This document shows positions 60,401 to 64,000 of a stretch of 64,000 nt of DNA, in pieces. Under the pieces are notes generated by a model. That model had not been told where the DNA came from and made no database searches. It saw nothing but the letters and a program-made list of their open reading frames with translations. Each line of letters opens with the position of its first letter. The first letter of the stretch is position 1. The stretch comes from Nautilus pompilius (Eukaryota; Mollusca; Cephalopoda; Nautilida; Nautilidae), in NCBI GenBank assembly GCA_018389105.1, contig JACATO010000691.1, forward strand, positions 124,001 through 188,000. The letters are read 5' to 3'. Both the position numbers and the translations under genes were made by a program.

Positions 60401-62930
60401 ATTGCATGCTCTGAACAACACCGTTCTGTGAGTGGTTCATTAACACATGCACAATTAACATGGTGATTTTGAGGACAGGACAGTCTGGTCCGACAAGGCA
60501 TCCTTCCAACTGAATGGGCAGATAAATCATCACAACTGGATGGTGCAAAACCCAAACATGTACGTGGAGAAAGACGTCAACCCACCAGGAGTTACAGGGC
60601 GGGCTGTCTCCTCTCGTGGCATTGTTGGGCTGGCCATTCTTTTTTTAATGATACAGTAACAGGTGAAAATTATATGAAAATGCTGTGCAATGATGCTGTT
60701 CCTGCCATAAGGCATCTGTACAGAGGCTCTGAGGCTTTCTTTAAGCAAGATGGTACACCACCACTTTATCACAGACATGTTTGAGCCTTTCTCGATATGA
60801 AGTTTCCAAGGATTTGGTTAGACTGTTGTGGAACTGCTCATGAATATCCTCCAAAGTCCGGACTTCTACCTGTGGGGAGTCCTGGAGGACAGTGTATGGT
60901 GTTAAACTTTGAACACTACAAGACTTGGAGGAAAAGATTGAGCAGGAAGTACACATCTCAATTCGAACATTTGTCTTAAGATGACCATTGTTCGTTATTT
61001 TCATGTTCACTTTTGTATAAAACAAAGTTTTGTTTATTCACTGCAATAAGTATTAAAAATAGACATATTCAAAGTTTGCATAAATATTTCTGAATCACCC
61101 TATAGAAAGAGTTGTCTTTTCCTGCTGAAGTGGGCAATACTTGGCACCTGCTTGTACACAAGTATAATACACTTAACAATGAAAACAAAGAAAGAAAGAA
61201 AATCTTCAGTTTGTTCAAAGGTGGTGGCTAAAAATATGCACAGGGTAAACAAATTTGAAAAACTTATCTTATACAACCAACATCAGATATCTCACATCAG
61301 CTGACAAAATTACTTGGTAAGCCAAGTATCTTATCTACCAAGGTTGATAACCAAGGAAGACAGGGGATCAGTAATGTATAAAAATAGCATGTAAATAAAC
61401 TGTTATTTTTCCCCATTCCCTTTTGTAGCTAGAAGTTGTGTCATTGTGACATTGAAGCATATACACTGACTCACATTCAGGCCACTACTGTTTAAATGCT
61501 TCACTAACAAGAGAATGACAACCAGTGAAGAGCATATAAAAGCCAACAGTGCATAAAGCATCTTACACCCAATCTGGTTTTTCTCAGTAGGCGTCAAGCA
61601 ATGATGTGAACCCAGAAGTAAACTGAAAGTTTTATACAGGCAGACCACCCACTACTTCTGACTGGATGGCTGGTCCTTACTTACTCTTTCAGATAATCAT
61701 TCAGCTTAACTATTGCCTCAGGTATCTTCCCTTGGGCTTTTAGTACAGCTACCTGACGCTTTCGTGCGAACTAGAAGAGAAGAAACAGATTAAGCAAGCA
61801 ACAAAAAAACAAAAACAAAACAACAGATATAGAATAAAATGTAGGTGGTTCTATAAATTTACCACACCAAAAAAAAATAATTTAAATTGTCATTAAGAGG
61901 CAAATTCAAGCATTTCAGATGTCAGTTTTGATCAGTAAATATCCCAAATATGTACACACTTGAAAAGAATAACCCTATCCAACCAAATCCATTTAAATGG
62001 GATTACAAAAATGATCTCACAAAGTTGACTAGCTTCAGGTGATCTGCACCTGAATTCTCTCCCTTTCACCAAGAAACAACAACTGATGAATCTGGAGTGA
62101 AATTACAAAAAGCGAACATAACTGCAAAGTTTGACAAAATTCAAGAATGACAAAAACCCTTTCAGTATTTGTTTTGCTATGACGTAAAATTTATGTCAAC
62201 AATTAAATATTTAACTAAAAGAAGAAAACAGAAGCACTTTTACAAACTTTATTTGTGTTATTTTTAAAGAATGAACCACCTTCTAAAGATCCTCACTCGT
62301 TTATGCTATAGTCAGTCCAGGGACCCATCACAAATTTATTTATATAATTATCCTTTTCTTTTCTTCTTAATTAAAATTTGCTGCTCAACAATGTAAACTT
62401 ATGCTTTGTATTGTGCCTTCAATGCTCTAGTTATTTACCTACCCACCCACATCTGGCTCTGGGGGTAACCTGCCTTTCATCATTATCTTCAAACAGAATA
62501 AGCAGCTGTCCACCCAGCACCACACTTGCAAGCCCAATTCCAATGTTCTTTTGAGTATTCCACACTCTAAAGCAATCACTCGCTACAGAAAATAATCAAT
62601 TTCAAGATAGTTAATTGGGTTAAAAAAGGTGTAAAATCCCTTCAGCACCAAGCAGTAAGAAATAAGCAACTACTTGAACATAACAAACTAGTGACAAGTA
62701 AACTGTTTAGATCCATCCCTACTATTAACACCATACACCTTCAACAAGTCTGCTAAGAAAGCATGCTCTTTCAAAGTACAGTTACAGGTATTTTCTAGTT
62801 TTGTTCACTGGGATCTGATTTAATCCTTCTTAGATGTTATCTATTTATGGGAACTGCTCTCCATATACTTACCATGTTTGTTTCATCTTCCTCCAGAATG
62901 CAATCATAAATTCTTGATGCTTTTTCATAT
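51494..62930 (-). CDS. EMC2: EMC2 (TTC35), ER membrane protein complex subunit 2, last six exons
   Basis: Soluble TPR-repeat subunit on the cytosolic face of the ER membrane complex, which inserts tail-anchored and multi-pass membrane proteins. Minus-strand exons: 62,930-62,873; 61,770-61,685; 59,047-58,906; 56,116-56,006; 52,929-52,825; 51,586-51,494 (TGA at 51,494-51,496). All borders are AG/GT and phases join, giving about 197 residues. Peptides follow human EMC2 in order: [110 protein letters not shown] and [16 protein letters not shown]. The helix-turn-helix TPR pattern is clear. About 100 N-terminal residues are missing and should lie right of the window; none was recognised in 62,931-64,000. 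The stop fits the family's usual C-terminus. Confidence 0.95.
53356..55366. repeat. 43-bp minisatellite, about 47 copies (EMC2 intron)
   Basis: Unit core CTTGCCAGTCAACAGGGGAC, then CCACCACTAAACAAAAACAA, repeated every 43 bases over 2.0 kb with one- or two-base indels in A-runs. Variants cluster by position. CATTAAAC occurs only before about 53,790. GGGTACCC instead of GGGGACCC occurs only at about 53,810-54,370. The units from 54,380 to 54,910 are almost identical. Since 43 is not a multiple of 3, the array opens false reading frames on both strands. It lies between the EMC2 exons at 56,006-56,116 and 52,825-52,929. Confidence 0.97.
56319..58240 (+). mobile_element. Tigger-like (pogo) DNA transposon relic (EMC2 intron)
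   Basis: A Tigger-type left end, CAGTCATACCCC, follows TA at 56,317-56,318. A poorly kept right end is placed near 58,240 by weak resemblance only. Between them on the plus strand lie transposase pieces in shifting frames: VDEVLWRA near 56,860, [20 protein letters not shown] near 56,905, then a DDE-region piece with [13 protein letters not shown] near 57,140 and a later cofactor-like tail to about 57,930. Many stops are present. A (GA)n run at 56,986-57,000 interrupts the N-terminal part. Confidence 0.65.
59810..59955 (+). repeat. tRNA-derived SINE, copy C, 5' part (split by mariner)
   Basis: tRNA-like head GGGTGGCAGGTCAGTGTAGT and a good B box (GGTTCCAGTCT), then a body with ACATGGGGTTTTCT and TTTCCTCCCAGTACTA, matching copy B. 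It stops at the TA target of the mariner at 59,956. The 3' part resumes at 61,103. Confidence 0.6.
59956..61102 (+). mobile_element. Mariner-type transposon relic, 1,147 bp, inserted in a SINE
   Basis: Long inverted repeats (CAGGGTGATTCAGAAATATG at the left, complement at the right, with further similarity to about 75 bases inward) are flanked by TA at 59,954-59,955 and 61,103-61,104. Plus-strand pieces of a transposase lie inside: a start region near 60,148 ([12 protein letters not shown]), [16 protein letters not shown] near 60,480, [20 protein letters not shown] near 60,565, and [15 protein letters not shown] near 60,855. Stops and frame changes are frequent and the second Asp region near 60,740 is damaged. 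It lies in the EMC2 intron between exons 61,685-61,770 and 58,906-59,047. Confidence 0.85.
61103..61165 (+). repeat. SINE copy C, 3' part (resumes after mariner)
   Basis: TAGAAAGAGTTGTCTTTTCC, then TGCTGAAGTGGGCAATACTT, lines up with AATAGAAGAGGTC...TGCTGAAGACATAAGTGTC in copy B, directly continuing the body cut at 59,955. Confidence 0.5.
62443..62583 (-). other. Open frame with acceptor-like border in an EMC2 intron
   Basis: Minus strand, about 47 open codons following TTTTCTGTAG, including [20 protein letters not shown] and [14 protein letters not shown] dinucleotides occur near the 3' end. It has no counterpart in human EMC2. It may be a cryptic exon, part of a repeat, or chance. GC content is above that of the surroundings. 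Confidence 0.2.
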
Positions 62931-64000
62931 CTGTAAATTAATAATGAACATACACAAAGTGAACAGGAAATATTTTAAATGGATATAACACAGTAGCTGT
63001 AAATTAAGTAAAATTATTTTTAATTGACATTAGAAATAAATCATCACCTAATAATTATTTTAATATTTTTGTGCATGAAATTCTTTTCCAATATTTTTTT
63101 TTTTGATTTTAACTTCCCCGCTCACCTGTTCCTTCAGGCCACTGCTATTTAATGAATCAATTTATACAGACCTACAAATAAGGAGCTCAGTCATTAATTA
63201 CCAGTTTCTACTTTTTCATAACAACATGATAATTACCAAATTAGTGATTTAAAACTAGCTAGAGAACACGTGACTGTCGTTTTGTGAGTAGGCATTTTCA
63301 CATCTGATGAACTCACCAGAAATTTAGAACTTCAGAAAATTAAGATGCAAAAAGCCTTCAAATGGTTAAGTAACATTTTGACTTTCACGCACCAAGTTTT
63401 CCTTTTAGTTGTATTTCTAATCTTCACAGATATTGGTTATATTAGACAAGAATAAGACAACAAGGATTCATGCAAACCACAAGTCTATATTCCCAAAGTT
63501 TGAATTAGCGGGTATCACTTTGAATTTACTGATATTGCTTGCATTACAAAACTATTTTGAATTTTGAATAATTTTGGTAAAATTAACTTGGCACACTACT
63601 GTAAACATTAATATGAACATCAACATCTCTCATGGTATAATTATAATTTTGCTCATTCATACTTGCAGCAGAAACCCACATGTCAAATATGGGAAGACCT
63701 TGTGCTATAACAGCAGGATAATGTCAGAAAGAGCAGCTGCCAGTTGATAGTAGAGATGGAAAATGATACCTCAAATTGTAAAACAAAGAAAATATTAGGT
63801 GTTTGCAGAGCTGTAGCACAACGTTTATAATTGGAACCATGAAGATTAGTGTTGAGGAACATTAAAAATTGAACTCACCTTGAACTCGAAATTGCAATCA
63901 AGAGAAGACAATGACGAGTGGCATAATTGTTAGCATATTGATAACTATAGTGAATTTTTCAAAAGCAATACGGAAAAAAAAAAAATTAAAGTTTTTTTCA
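62931..64000. other. EMC2 intron up to the right edge
   Basis: AT-rich. No exon matching the missing N-terminal part of EMC2 was recognised. Confidence 0.5.

Noticed and set aside
63876-63960. Candidate EMC2 upstream exon on the minus strand ending at a GTGAG donor
   Set aside because: The phase could fit, but no frame gives residues like the EMC2 segment expected before the 62,930 exon.

Overview
This window is nuclear DNA from an invertebrate animal. Genes are split by many GT-AG introns, the sequence is AT-rich, and mobile-element relics occupy much of the intronic and intergenic space. The mixture of Tc1/mariner, Tigger-like, hAT and tRNA-derived SINE relics with an uncharacterised invertebrate repeat protein suggests a lophotrochozoan, probably a mollusc and possibly a cephalopod. 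That placement is inference; no single sequence here proves it.

Layout. Positions 1-4,500 are AT-rich, decayed DNA. They hold the end of an uncharacterised repeat-family protein (2-229) and broken fragments that look like a virus-like capsid gene. Positions 4,369-6,450 hold two direct-repeat copies flanking a GC-rich block that carries one apparent exon of CASD1 (minus strand). Positions 7,858-13,700 hold a Tc1-like relic, a second and longer copy of the uncharacterised family, and a LINE endonuclease scrap. Positions 16,799-29,463 hold a complete-looking MTHFSD gene on the minus strand (six exons, 324 codons plus stop) with a mariner element beside exon 2. Between 29.5 and 39 kb there are two hAT-type relics and a 90-bp minisatellite. 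Positions 39,024-49,473 hold a complete HMGCL gene on the plus strand (ten exons, 325 codons plus stop). Positions 51,494-62,930 hold the last six exons of EMC2 on the minus strand, and the gene continues past the right edge. EMC2 introns carry a 2-kb, 43-bp minisatellite, a Tigger-like relic and a mariner inserted into a SINE.

Function. HMGCL is the mitochondrial lyase of ketogenesis and leucine breakdown. MTHFSD is a folate-enzyme-like protein of unclear biochemistry. EMC2 is a cytosolic subunit of the ER membrane protein complex. CASD1 is a Golgi sialic-acid O-acetyltransferase. They are unrelated housekeeping genes and form no operon. MTHFSD and HMGCL are divergent (about 9.6 kb apart); HMGCL and EMC2 are convergent (about 2.0 kb apart).

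I found no convincing new defence, biosynthetic or RNA-based system. The most unusual items are the lone CASD1 exon between direct repeats, the capsid-like relic, the uncharacterised repeat-protein family, the nested SINE/mariner insertion and the two minisatellites. All exon boundaries were called by eye from splice consensus, reading phase and remembered family similarity; no alignment was run.
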